Source: Ferrovibrio sp965278975 (GTDB lineage: Bacteria > Pseudomonadota > Alphaproteobacteria > Ferrovibrionales > Ferrovibrionaceae). Taken from it: a stretch of 64,000 bases of DNA. The position numbers were made by a program, and so were the translations under genes. The stretch covers positions 2,170,001-2,234,000 of the forward strand of contig NZ_OZ257126.1 of the NCBI RefSeq assembly GCF_965278975.1. The letters are read 5' to 3'. Of the stretch, positions 26,732 through 34,579 are shown piece after piece. The notes beneath the pieces were generated by a model. That model was not told the DNA's origin. It searched no databases and saw nothing but the letters and a program-made list of their open reading frames with translations. The first letter of the stretch is position 1; the number at the start of each line of letters is the position of its first letter.

Positions 26732-28963
26732 ATGAAGTGGTTCAGGCAAGCCAGTGTTTATGTGCCGACCCTGGTTCTCCTGGCGGCATTAGGCCTGCGC
26801 GGGCTGGATCCGGCTGGGCTGCTGTCAGATTTCCGCACAATCGTGTTCGATTATTACCAGCGCATTGCGCCCAGGCCATTCCAGGAGGCGCCGGTACGGG
26901 TGATCGATATCGACGACGAGAGCCTGGAGAAGAGCGGCCTGCAATGGCCGTGGCCGCGCCCGGTGGTGGCCGAGATGGTGGCCCAGCTTGCCAATGCCGG
27001 CGCTGCCGCCATCGTGTTCGATATCGTGTTCGCGGAACCCGACCGTACTTCACCGGCTCAGGTGGCGAAGCTGTGGGAAAAGATCACCGGCGCGGAGGAT
27101 ATCACCCAGCGCCTGGCCGATCTGCCGGACCATGACGCCATGCTCGCCGATATTCTCGGCCAGGCCAAGAATGCCGTCACCGGCTTTGTCCTCACCGAGG
27201 AGAAGAATGACCGAAAGCCCAGATTGCGCGCGGGTTTTGCCACTGCCGGCGACAATCCGCGCCCATTCCTGCAGGGTGATTTCCACGGCACCGTGCCGAC
27301 CCTGCCGGCCTTCGAGGCCGCCGCCGCCGGCAACGGCTCGTTCAACTTCCATCCCGGCCGCGATCTGGTGGTGCGCTCCGTGCCGCTGCTGTTCCAGCTT
27401 AACGGCCAGCTGCTGCCCAGCATCGTCGCCGAGTCGCTGCGCGTGGCGCAGAATGCCCGCAGCTATGTTGTGAAATCTTCCGGTGCCAGCGGCGAGACTG
27501 CCTTGGGGGCCGCCACCGGCATCAACAACATCAAGATCGGCAATTATGTGGTGCCGACCACTGCCGATGGTCAGATTCTGATTCATTTCACCCTGCCGGA
27601 ACCGAAACGCTATCTCTCGGCCTGGAAACTGCTGGACGGCGAATTCGATCCTGCCCTGGTGGAAGGCAATATCGTGCTGATCGGCACCTCGGCGGCTGGC
27701 CTGCGCGATATCCGGCCGTCGCCGATCAATCCGGTGATGCCGGGTGTGGAGGCCCATGCCCAGGCCATCGAGCAGGTGCTGCTTGGCCATTACCTGCAAC
27801 GGCCGGATTGGTCGGAAGGCCTGGAATGGGTGTTCACCATCGTGCTGGGCATCGGTTTGATCATACTTCTGGCGCGCGGCGGCGCGGTCGGTACGGCCCT
27901 GTTTGGCGGCGGCGCCATCCTGCTCGCCTTCGGGCTTTCCTGGTATGGCTACAGCGTCCATACCCTGCTGATTGATCCGGTGACGCCGAGCCTCGCCGGC
28001 TTCCTGGTCTATCTTTCCGGTTCGCTGGTCGGCTACATGCGCACCGAAGCCGAGAAGCGCCAAGTGCGCGGCGTGTTCTCGCGCTATGTGTCGCCCGATC
28101 TGGTGGAACAGCTCGCCGCTCATCCTGAGCGCGTCAAGCTGGGCGGCGAAACCCGCGTCATGACCTTCCTGTTCTGCGATATCCGTGGCTTCACGGCGGT
28201 TTCAGAGCAGTACAAGGGCAATCCGCAAGGGCTGACCAAGCTGATCAACCGCTTCCTGACGCCGATGACCAATGTGATCCTGAATCGCCACGGCACCATC
28301 GACAAATACATGGGCGATTGCATCATGGCATTCTGGAATGCGCCGCTGGATGATGCGCAACATGCCGACCATGCTTGCGCCGCGGCCCTACGCATGTTCG
28401 AGCGCCTCCAGCAGCTCAATGCCACGCTGGAGGCCGAGGCCAAGGAGGCGTCGAAGCCCTTCGTGCCGATCAATATTGGTGTCGGCCTCAATACCGGCGA
28501 ATGCGTGGTCGGCAATATGGGGGCCAAGCAGCGTTATGATTATTCCGTGCTGGGTGATGCCGTGAACCTGGCCTCGCGGCTTGAAGGCCAGTCCAAGACC
28601 TATGGCGTCGGCATCGTGGTCGGCGAGGCGACCAAGGATCAGGCCTCGGACTGGGCGATGCTGGAACTGGATCTGATCGCGGTGAAGGGCAAGACCGAGG
28701 CGGTGCGCATCTTCGCCCTGCTCGGCGATGCCGCCAAGGCGGCCAGCCCGGACTTCCAGCAATTGCAGGCCGACCACAGCGCCATGCTGGCGGCCTATCG
28801 CGGCCAGGATTGGGATGCGGCGGAGGCAGCGGCCCGGGCACGGGCCCAGGCCAACCCTGAACTGGAGGACCTCTATGACCTCTATCTGGAGCGGATCGGG
28901 GAGTACCGCGCCAGCCCGCCGGGCGCCAACTGGGATGGGGTGTTCGTTGCCACTTCAAAGTAG
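26732..28963 (+). CDS. CHASE2-domain class III adenylate/guanylate cyclase
   Basis: The ~743-residue protein has one N-terminal membrane helix, a periplasmic CHASE2 sensor (~30-355, with IDIDDESLEKSGLQWPWPR), three membrane helices (~363-435) and a cytosolic class III cyclase domain. Metal-binding aspartates appear in FCDIRGFTAV and YMGDCIMAFW, and VLGDAVNLASRLEG carries the Asp that favours ATP. It should make cAMP in response to a periplasmic cue. The ATG at 26732 has GGGGGC upstream; an in-frame ATG at 26690 lacks one. It is divergent from the Slam-like/FecR pair. CHASE2 cyclases commonly neighbour FecR proteins, which supports a shared pathway. Confidence 0.88.
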   Translation: MKWFRQASVYVPTLVLLAALGLRGLDPAGLLSDFRTIVFDYYQRIAPRPFQEAPVRVIDIDDESLEKSGLQWPWPRPVVAEMVAQLANAGAAAIVFDIVFAEPDRTSPAQVAKLWEKITGAEDITQRLADLPDHDAMLADILGQAKNAVTGFVLTEEKNDRKPRLRAGFATAGDNPRPFLQGDFHGTVPTLPAFEAAAAGNGSFNFHPGRDLVVRSVPLLFQLNGQLLPSIVAESLRVAQNARSYVVKSSGASGETALGAATGINNIKIGNYVVPTTADGQILIHFTLPEPKRYLSAWKLLDGEFDPALVEGNIVLIGTSAAGLRDIRPSPINPVMPGVEAHAQAIEQVLLGHYLQRPDWSEGLEWVFTIVLGIGLIILLARGGAVGTALFGGGAILLAFGLSWYGYSVHTLLIDPVTPSLAGFLVYLSGSLVGYMRTEAEKRQVRGVFSRYVSPDLVEQLAAHPERVKLGGETRVMTFLFCDIRGFTAVSEQYKGNPQGLTKLINRFLTPMTNVILNRHGTIDKYMGDCIMAFWNAPLDDAQHADHACAAALRMFERLQQLNATLEAEAKEASKPFVPINIGVGLNTGECVVGNMGAKQRYDYSVLGDAVNLASRLEGQSKTYGVGIVVGEATKDQASDWAMLELDLIAVKGKTEAVRIFALLGDAAKAASPDFQQLQADHSAMLAAYRGQDWDAAEAAARARAQANPELEDLYDLYLERIGEYRASPPGANWDGVFVATSK

Positions 28964-29000
28964 GTAAATCAACAAGTTAGTTTATTTTATCATATAAGGA

Positions 29001-29041
29001 ATGTGAAATAATATAAAACTGAACTCAATTATGTGAAACAT
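29001..29041. promoter_or_regulatory. Direct repeats ATGTGAAA upstream of the cys cluster
   Basis: ATGTGAAA occurs at 29001 and 29031, exactly 30 bp apart (about three helical turns). The second copy sits in the short dyad ATGTGAAACAT. The same 12-base string as at 29001 (ATGTGAAATAAT) recurs at 33768 just before cysD, and ATGTGAAA recurs at 34569 before cysNC. This AT-rich gap (28964-29144) must hold the promoter of the cys genes, but no well-spaced -35/-10 pair stands out. Confidence 0.3.
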
Positions 29042-29144
29042 GCTTGACTATGATATGTGCGTGTAAAATATTCCCTGGCACAGACTGCTAGCGGGGAATG
29101 TCGATCCAGGCGTTCCCGCGCGATGCCGCCCCTGGAGCTGCCCC

Positions 29145-30530
29145 ATGTCTTCCTTCCCCGCCTTCCTCACTCTGCGCCAACGGCCGGTCCTGGTCGTCGG
29201 CGGCGGGGAGAATGCCGCCCGCAAGGTGCGGCTGCTGCGCGATGCCGAGGCCGTGCTGACCGTGCTGGCACCCGCGCTCAATGCCGAACTGGCTGGTCTT
29301 GTCGCTCAAGGGGCGATCCGGCACCGCGCCGAAACCTTCTCGCCGGTGGCGCTGGAAGGCTTCCTGATCGTTATCAGTGCCGATCCCAATATAGATGAGC
29401 AGGTAGCTGCCGCCGCAAAGGCGCGCGGCCTGCTGATCAATGTGGTGGACCGTGCCGACCTGTCCGATTTCACCGTGCCGGCCATCGTGCGCCGGGGCGA
29501 TATCACGGTCGGCATCGCCACCGATGGCAGCGCGCCGATGCTGGCCAGCCGGCTGCGCGCCGAAATCGAGGCGATGCTGCCGAGCCGGCTTGGCGATCTG
29601 GCGAAACTGGCCGGGGATTTCCGCTCCAGCGTCAGCCGCATGTTGCCCGATGCGGAAGCCCGCCGCGCCTTCTGGCGCCGCGTGTTCGATGGCCCGGCGG
29701 CGGCCCAGGCCCTGGAAGGCCGCCTCACGGCCGCGCGCGAGACCATGCTGCGCGAACTGAACCGCCCGCAGGCAGAGATTGCCGGCGTGGTGCATATCGT
29801 CGGCGGTGGCCCCGGCGATCCCGATCTGCTCACCATCGCGGCGCAGCGCGCGCTCAGCGCCGCCGATGTGGTGTTCTACGATGATCTGGTGGCGCCGGCT
29901 GTGCTGGAGCGGGCGCGGCGCGATGCCGAGCGCGTTGCTGTCGGCAAGCGCAAGGGCAGCCACCGCATCGACCAGGCCGGCATCAACGCCTTGCTGCTGC
30001 AGGCCGCAGAGGCCGGCAAGCGCGTGGTGCGGCTGAAAGCCGGCGATCCCTTCATCTTCGGCCGTGGCGGCGAGGAGGTTGATCACCTTGAAGCCCATGG
30101 CGTCGAGGTGACGGTGATTCCAGGCATCACGGCAGCACTCGGCTGCGCTGCTGCTGCCGGCATCCCGCTCACCCATCGCGACATGAGCCGCGCGCTCACC
30201 CTGGTCACCGGCCATGACAAGAGCGGCGCGGCAGCCCTGGCCTGGGCCGAACGCGTGAAGGCGGATGAGACGCTGGTGATCTATATGGGCCTGAGTCAGG
30301 CGGCAGCAATCCGCGATGCCCTGCTCAAGCATGGCGTTGCCGCCGATCTGCCGGTGGCGCTGATCGAGAATGGCAGCCGCCCGGATCAGATCGTCAGCCA
30401 GGGCCGGCTAGCCGATCTGGTGGCGTTGGGCCAGCGCCATGGCTCCGGCCCCACCTTGCTGGTGCTCGGCGCCGTTGCCGCCCGCGCCCGTGTTACCGCT
30501 GCCGCGTCGCCGCAGCGCAAGATTGCCTGA
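29145..30530 (+). CDS. cysG: Siroheme synthase (trifunctional CysG)
   Basis: The 461-residue fusion has an N-terminal NAD-dependent precorrin-2 dehydrogenase/ferrochelatase domain (VLVVGGGENAARKV; ~1-200). The C-terminal uroporphyrinogen-III C-methyltransferase domain has VHIVGGGPGDPDLLT, RLKAGDPFIFGRGGEE, and VIPGITAALG. It converts uroporphyrinogen III to siroheme, the cofactor of the sulfite reductase encoded two genes downstream. It heads the assimilatory sulfate run. Confidence 0.95.
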   Translation: MSSFPAFLTLRQRPVLVVGGGENAARKVRLLRDAEAVLTVLAPALNAELAGLVAQGAIRHRAETFSPVALEGFLIVISADPNIDEQVAAAAKARGLLINVVDRADLSDFTVPAIVRRGDITVGIATDGSAPMLASRLRAEIEAMLPSRLGDLAKLAGDFRSSVSRMLPDAEARRAFWRRVFDGPAAAQALEGRLTAARETMLRELNRPQAEIAGVVHIVGGGPGDPDLLTIAAQRALSAADVVFYDDLVAPAVLERARRDAERVAVGKRKGSHRIDQAGINALLLQAAEAGKRVVRLKAGDPFIFGRGGEEVDHLEAHGVEVTVIPGITAALGCAAAAGIPLTHRDMSRALTLVTGHDKSGAAALAWAERVKADETLVIYMGLSQAAAIRDALLKHGVAADLPVALIENGSRPDQIVSQGRLADLVALGQRHGSGPTLLVLGAVAARARVTAAASPQRKIA

Positions 30531-30544
30531 GAAAGACCGCCCCC

Positions 30545-30859
30545 ATGGCCAAAGCCCCGAAGCTCAAGAACAACCCGCAGATCGTCACCGCCAATCATCT
30601 GGTGCGTGGCGATGTGGTCTATCTCACCGCCGCGGCGGCCTGGAGCCGCAGCATCACGGACGCAGCCGTGGCGCCCGATGAGGCCGCCGCTGCCGATCTG
30701 CTTGCCGAAGCCAATGCCCAGGCGGCGCGCAACATTGTAGTGGCACCCTATCTGGTGCCGGTCGAGCCTGGCAGCACGCCCCCGCTGCCGGTGCAGTTCC
30801 GCGAGCGCATCCGCGCCCAAGGACCAACGACCGAAGAGTCGGCGACGAAAGCAGCCTGA
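30545..30859 (+). CDS. DUF2849 protein, sulfite-reduction partner
   Basis: The 104-residue soluble protein contains QIVTANHLVRGDVVYLT and ends in a tail of low complexity. DUF2849 genes characteristically sit between cysG and the nitrite/sulfite reductase in alphaproteobacteria, exactly as here (14 bp after cysG and 10 bp before cysI). Its biochemical role is not established. A function in supporting sulfite reductase or its electron supply is inferred from position alone. Confidence 0.85.
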   Translation: MAKAPKLKNNPQIVTANHLVRGDVVYLTAAAAWSRSITDAAVAPDEAAAADLLAEANAQAARNIVVAPYLVPVEPGSTPPLPVQFRERIRAQGPTTEESATKAA

Positions 30860-30869
30860 GGAAATCGTC

Positions 30870-32528
30870 ATGTACCGTTATGATCCATTAGACCAGCAAT
30901 TGATCGATGAACGCCTGGCACAGTTTCGTGGCCAGGTGGAGCGTCGCATCAGCGGCGACCTGAGCGAGGACGAGTTCAAGCCGCTGCGGCTACAGAACGG
31001 CCTCTACCTCCAGCTTCATGCCTACATGCTGCGTGTCGCGATTCCCTATGGCACGCTGGCTTCGCATCAGCTGCGCGGCCTGGCGCGGGTTGCCAGCCGC
31101 TATGACCGTGGCTGGGGCCATTTCACCACACGGCAGAATATCCAGTTCAACTGGATCAAGCTGGAAGACGCGCCGGAAGCCCTGGCGGTGCTGGCGGACG
31201 TGCAGATGCACGCCATTCAGACCTCGGGCAACTGCATCCGCAACACCACCACGGACCAGTATGCCGGCGTGGCGGCCGACGAGATCGAGGATCCGCGCGT
31301 ATGGTGCGAGATCATCCGGCAATGGTCGACCTTCCACCCGGAATTCGCCTTCCTGCCGCGCAAGTTCAAGATCGCTGTTACCGGCTCGCCGCATGACCGC
31401 GCCGCCGTGCGCGTGCATGATATCGGCCTGCGCATGCTGAAGAACGATGCCGGCGAAACCGGCTTCGAGGTGTTTGTTGGCGGTGGCCTGGGCCGCTCGC
31501 CCTTCATCGGCAAGACCATCCGCAGCTTCCTGCCGAAGCAGCATCTGCTGAGCTATCTGGAAGCCATCCTGCGCGTCTATAACCGCCATGGCCGCCGCGA
31601 CAATCTCTACAAGGCGCGGATCAAGATCCTGGTGCATGAAACCGGCATTGACAAAATCCGCGAGGAAACCGAAGCCGAGTGGGCGCTGATCAAGGATGGC
31701 GCGCTGAAATTGCCGCAGGACGTGATCGACGGCATCGCGGCGCAATTTGCACCACCTGCCTATGTCGATCTGCCGGCCGCGCCGCCGGCGGGCTTGCTGG
31801 AAGCCCTGCGCCAGGACAAGGAATTCGCCCATTGGCATCGCCAAAACGTGGTGAAGCACCGCCAGGCCGGCTATGCCATCGTCAATATTTCGTTGAAGGA
31901 AGAGGGCAAGCCGCCGGGCGATATCACTGCCGACCAATTGGCGGCGGTGGCTGATCTGGCCGAAAGCTATTCCTTCGGCGAGGCACGGGTGACGCATGAG
32001 CAGAACCTGGTGCTGCCACATGTGGCCCAGGCTGACCTGCCGCTGCTGTGGCGGGCACTGAAGGCGCAAGGCCTGGCCACGCCAAATATCGGCCTAGTTT
32101 CGGATATCATTGCCTGCCCGGGCATGGATTATTGCGCGCTGGCCAACACGCGCTCTATCCCGATTGCCCAGGCCATCGCGCTGCGTTTCAAGAACTGGCA
32201 GCGGGCGCAGGATGTTGGCGAACTGAAGATCAAGATTTCCGGCTGCATCAATGCCTGCGGCCATCACCATGTCGGCCATATCGGCATCCTTGGCGTGGAC
32301 AAGGCCGGTGAGGAATTCTTCCAGATCACCATCGGCGGTTCGGCCAGCGACGATGCCGCGCTCGGCGACCTGATCGGCCCGGCGCTGAACGAGCAGGATG
32401 CGCTGCGCGCCATCGACACGCTGGTCGAGACCTATCTCGGCCTGCGCCAGGAAGGCGAGCGTTTCCTCGACACCTACCGCCGCGTTGGTCTCACCCCGTT
32501 CAAGGAGCAGGTCTATGCCGCTCATTAA
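30870..32528 (+). CDS. cysI: Assimilatory nitrite/sulfite reductase hemoprotein
   Basis: The 552-residue protein has two ferredoxin-like half-domains and two siroheme-binding domains. Cluster ligands are Cys416 and Cys422 (CPGMDYC) and Cys459 and Cys463 (CINAC, followed by GHHHVGHIG), which bind the coupled [4Fe-4S]-siroheme centre. It catalyses six-electron reduction of sulfite to sulfide. The setting among cysG, cysH and cysD makes sulfite the substrate. The next gene starts inside its last codons. Confidence 0.93.
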   Translation: MYRYDPLDQQLIDERLAQFRGQVERRISGDLSEDEFKPLRLQNGLYLQLHAYMLRVAIPYGTLASHQLRGLARVASRYDRGWGHFTTRQNIQFNWIKLEDAPEALAVLADVQMHAIQTSGNCIRNTTTDQYAGVAADEIEDPRVWCEIIRQWSTFHPEFAFLPRKFKIAVTGSPHDRAAVRVHDIGLRMLKNDAGETGFEVFVGGGLGRSPFIGKTIRSFLPKQHLLSYLEAILRVYNRHGRRDNLYKARIKILVHETGIDKIREETEAEWALIKDGALKLPQDVIDGIAAQFAPPAYVDLPAAPPAGLLEALRQDKEFAHWHRQNVVKHRQAGYAIVNISLKEEGKPPGDITADQLAAVADLAESYSFGEARVTHEQNLVLPHVAQADLPLLWRALKAQGLATPNIGLVSDIIACPGMDYCALANTRSIPIAQAIALRFKNWQRAQDVGELKIKISGCINACGHHHVGHIGILGVDKAGEEFFQITIGGSASDDAALGDLIGPALNEQDALRAIDTLVETYLGLRQEGERFLDTYRRVGLTPFKEQVYAAH

Positions 32529-33018
32529 GAACGGAGTTGAGGTGACCGATGACTGGATCCTGGTTGCGGATGACGACGCCCTGCCGCCTGACGGCAAGAC
32601 TCTGATATCGCTGAAGCGCTGGCAGGAGCAGAAGGCGCAGCTTGAGCAGCGCAATGCGCCGCTGGGTCTCAGCCTGCCGAACACGGCGGCGCCGGAGGAA
32701 CTGAACGGCGATGTGCACCGCTTCGCGCTGATCGTGCTGAACTTCCCGAAATTCAGCGATGGCCGCGCCTATAGCCAGGCCCGCGTGCTGCGCGAGCATC
32801 TCGGCTATCAGGGGGAGCTGCGCGCCACTGGCCAGGTATTGCGCGATCAGCTGCTCTACATGCACCGCGCCGGCTTCGATGCCTTCGAGATCAACCGTCC
32901 CGATGCCGAGGTGGTGTTCAAGGCGGCGTTGCAGGAAATGACTGTGTTCTACCAGCCGACTGGCGATGACCGCTCAACAGCCTTACAGCAGCGCCTGGCG
33001 CGCAAGGCAGGTCTGTGA
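32515..33018 (+). CDS. DUF934 family protein
   Basis: The 167-residue protein contains FALIVLNFPKFSDGRAYSQARVLREH... and GQVLRDQLLYMHRAGFDAFE, the core of DUF934. Families with this domain accompany assimilatory sulfite reductase and are suspected redox or assembly partners. The start at 32515 overlaps the cysI end by 14 bases and has a strong AAGGAGCAGG ribosome site inside cysI. Its stop overlaps the cysH start (GTGA), so three genes are translationally chained. Confidence 0.87.
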   Translation: MPLIKNGVEVTDDWILVADDDALPPDGKTLISLKRWQEQKAQLEQRNAPLGLSLPNTAAPEELNGDVHRFALIVLNFPKFSDGRAYSQARVLREHLGYQGELRATGQVLRDQLLYMHRAGFDAFEINRPDAEVVFKAALQEMTVFYQPTGDDRSTALQQRLARKAGL

Positions 33019-33755
33019 GTGCCGCGCTCGACATAAGCGGTAACACGCTCGCCGTCAGCGCGGCGTCGCTCAGCCGGCAATTCGCCGGCGCGCCGGCAGC
33101 AGATGTCCTGCGGGCCGCGATCCGAGACCTGTATCCGGGCCGCATCGCGCTGGTGTCGTCGTTCGGTGCCGAGGCTGCCGTGCTGTTGCATCTGGTGGCG
33201 CAGGTGGATACGGCAATGCCGGTGCTGTTCATCGATACCGGAAAGCTGTTCGATGAAACCATGGCCTACCGCGAGCAGCTGACGGCGCGACTTGGCCTCA
33301 CCGATCTGCGCGTGCTGCATCCCGATCCGGCGCTGCTGGGCGCCAGTGACCCGAGCGGCACCTTGTGGTTCCGTGATGCCGATGCCTGCTGTGCCATCCG
33401 CAAGGTCGAGCCGCTGCAGCGCGGCCTCAAGTCCTTCGATGCCTGGATCAATGGCCGCAAGCGTTTCCAGGCCCGGAGCCGCGCCACCCTGCCGGTGGTG
33501 GAGGCGGTGGATGGCCGGCTGAAATTCAATCCGCTGGCCGACTGGACGGCGGAACAGCTTACAGATTATGCCAGCCGCCATGGCCTGCCGGCACATCCGC
33601 TGGTGGCTCAAGGGTTTCTTTCCATCGGCTGCGCGCCTTGTACCCAGCCGGTCGCGCCCGGCGAGGATGCGCGCGCGGGCCGTTGGCGTGGCCAGGATAA
33701 AGTCGAATGCGGCCTGCATATGGCTTTACCGGCCCGCCGCGTTAGTGAAGAATAG
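33015..33755 (+). CDS. cysH: Phosphoadenylyl/adenylyl-sulfate reductase, APS-type
   Basis: The 246-residue PP-loop reductase has VSSFGAEAAVLLHL as nucleotide-binding loop and the C-terminal catalytic ECGLH. It also has a Cys-Cys pair (DACCAIRK) and CAPC, the four cysteines that bind a [4Fe-4S] cluster in APS reductases but are absent from PAPS-specific CysH. It should therefore reduce APS to sulfite and AMP without needing PAPS. It starts with GTG overlapping the DUF934 stop. Confidence 0.92.
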   Translation: MSAALDISGNTLAVSAASLSRQFAGAPAADVLRAAIRDLYPGRIALVSSFGAEAAVLLHLVAQVDTAMPVLFIDTGKLFDETMAYREQLTARLGLTDLRVLHPDPALLGASDPSGTLWFRDADACCAIRKVEPLQRGLKSFDAWINGRKRFQARSRATLPVVEAVDGRLKFNPLADWTAEQLTDYASRHGLPAHPLVAQGFLSIGCAPCTQPVAPGEDARAGRWRGQDKVECGLHMALPARRVSEE

Positions 33756-33777
33756 AACGACGAAAGTATGTGAAATA

Positions 33778-34575
33778 ATGGCCGACGATCTAGACTGGCT
33801 GGAAGCCCAAAGCATTTACATCCTCCGCGAGGCCTATAGCCGCATCAAGCCGCTGGCAATGCTGTGGTCCTTGGGCAAGGATTCCAATGTGATGATCTGG
33901 TTGGCCAAGAAGGCCTTCCTGGGTCGCGTGCCGTTTCCGGTGGCGCATCTCGATACCGGCCTGGAATTTCCCGAGACCTACGCCTTCCGCGACCGCTATG
34001 CCAAGGAATGGGGCCTGGAGCTGATCCAGGATATGTGCCCGCCGCTGGAAGCCACCGATCCGACCCTGCCGCATAATTCCCGCATCGCCGCGCGCAAGAC
34101 CCTGGGCCTCAAGGAAGCTATCGGCAAATACGGGTTCAAGGGTGTGATCGCCGGTATCCGCCGCGACGAGCAGGCGACCCGCGCCAAGGAGCGCGTGTTC
34201 AGCCCGCGCGCCGAGGATGGCGCCTGGGATTTCCGCGACCAGCCGCCGGAATTGTGGGACCATTTCGCCTCGGAACTGCCCCCGGGTGTGCATATGCGCA
34301 TCCACCCGCTACTGCACTGGACCGAACTGGATATCTGGCGCTACATCCAGCGCGAGGGTATTCCGGTGGTGCCGCTGTATTTCGCCAGGGAGGGCAAGCG
34401 CTTCCGCTCGCTGGGCGAGATCGGAATCACCTTCCCGATCGACAGCCAGGCCGGCAATATCGATCAGATTATCAGTGAACTGGAAGTGACCCGCGAGCCG
34501 GAGCGGGCCGGCCGCGCCATGGACCACGATTCGGAGGACGCATTCGAGCGGTTGCGTGTCGCCGGGTATATGTGA
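33778..34575 (+). CDS. cysD: Sulfate adenylyltransferase subunit 2
   Basis: The 265-residue protein has the PP-loop SLGKDSNVMIWLA (in place of the usual SGGKDS), HLDTGLEFPETY, and IRRDEQATRAKERVFSPR, as in CysD/NodP. With CysN it adenylates sulfate to APS, driven by GTP hydrolysis. It is shorter than the enterobacterial protein, within the range seen in alphaproteobacteria. The start is 22 bp after cysH, and the spacer carries the ATGTGAAATAAT string. cysNC begins 4 bp after its stop. Confidence 0.93.
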   Translation: MADDLDWLEAQSIYILREAYSRIKPLAMLWSLGKDSNVMIWLAKKAFLGRVPFPVAHLDTGLEFPETYAFRDRYAKEWGLELIQDMCPPLEATDPTLPHNSRIAARKTLGLKEAIGKYGFKGVIAGIRRDEQATRAKERVFSPRAEDGAWDFRDQPPELWDHFASELPPGVHMRIHPLLHWTELDIWRYIQREGIPVVPLYFAREGKRFRSLGEIGITFPIDSQAGNIDQIISELEVTREPERAGRAMDHDSEDAFERLRVAGYM

Positions 34576-34579
34576 AACC

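Noticed and set aside
29044..29069. TTGACT with TAAAAT as the cysG promoter
   Set aside because: The spacer is only 14 bp; I did not call it, although one of these boxes may belong to a real promoter.
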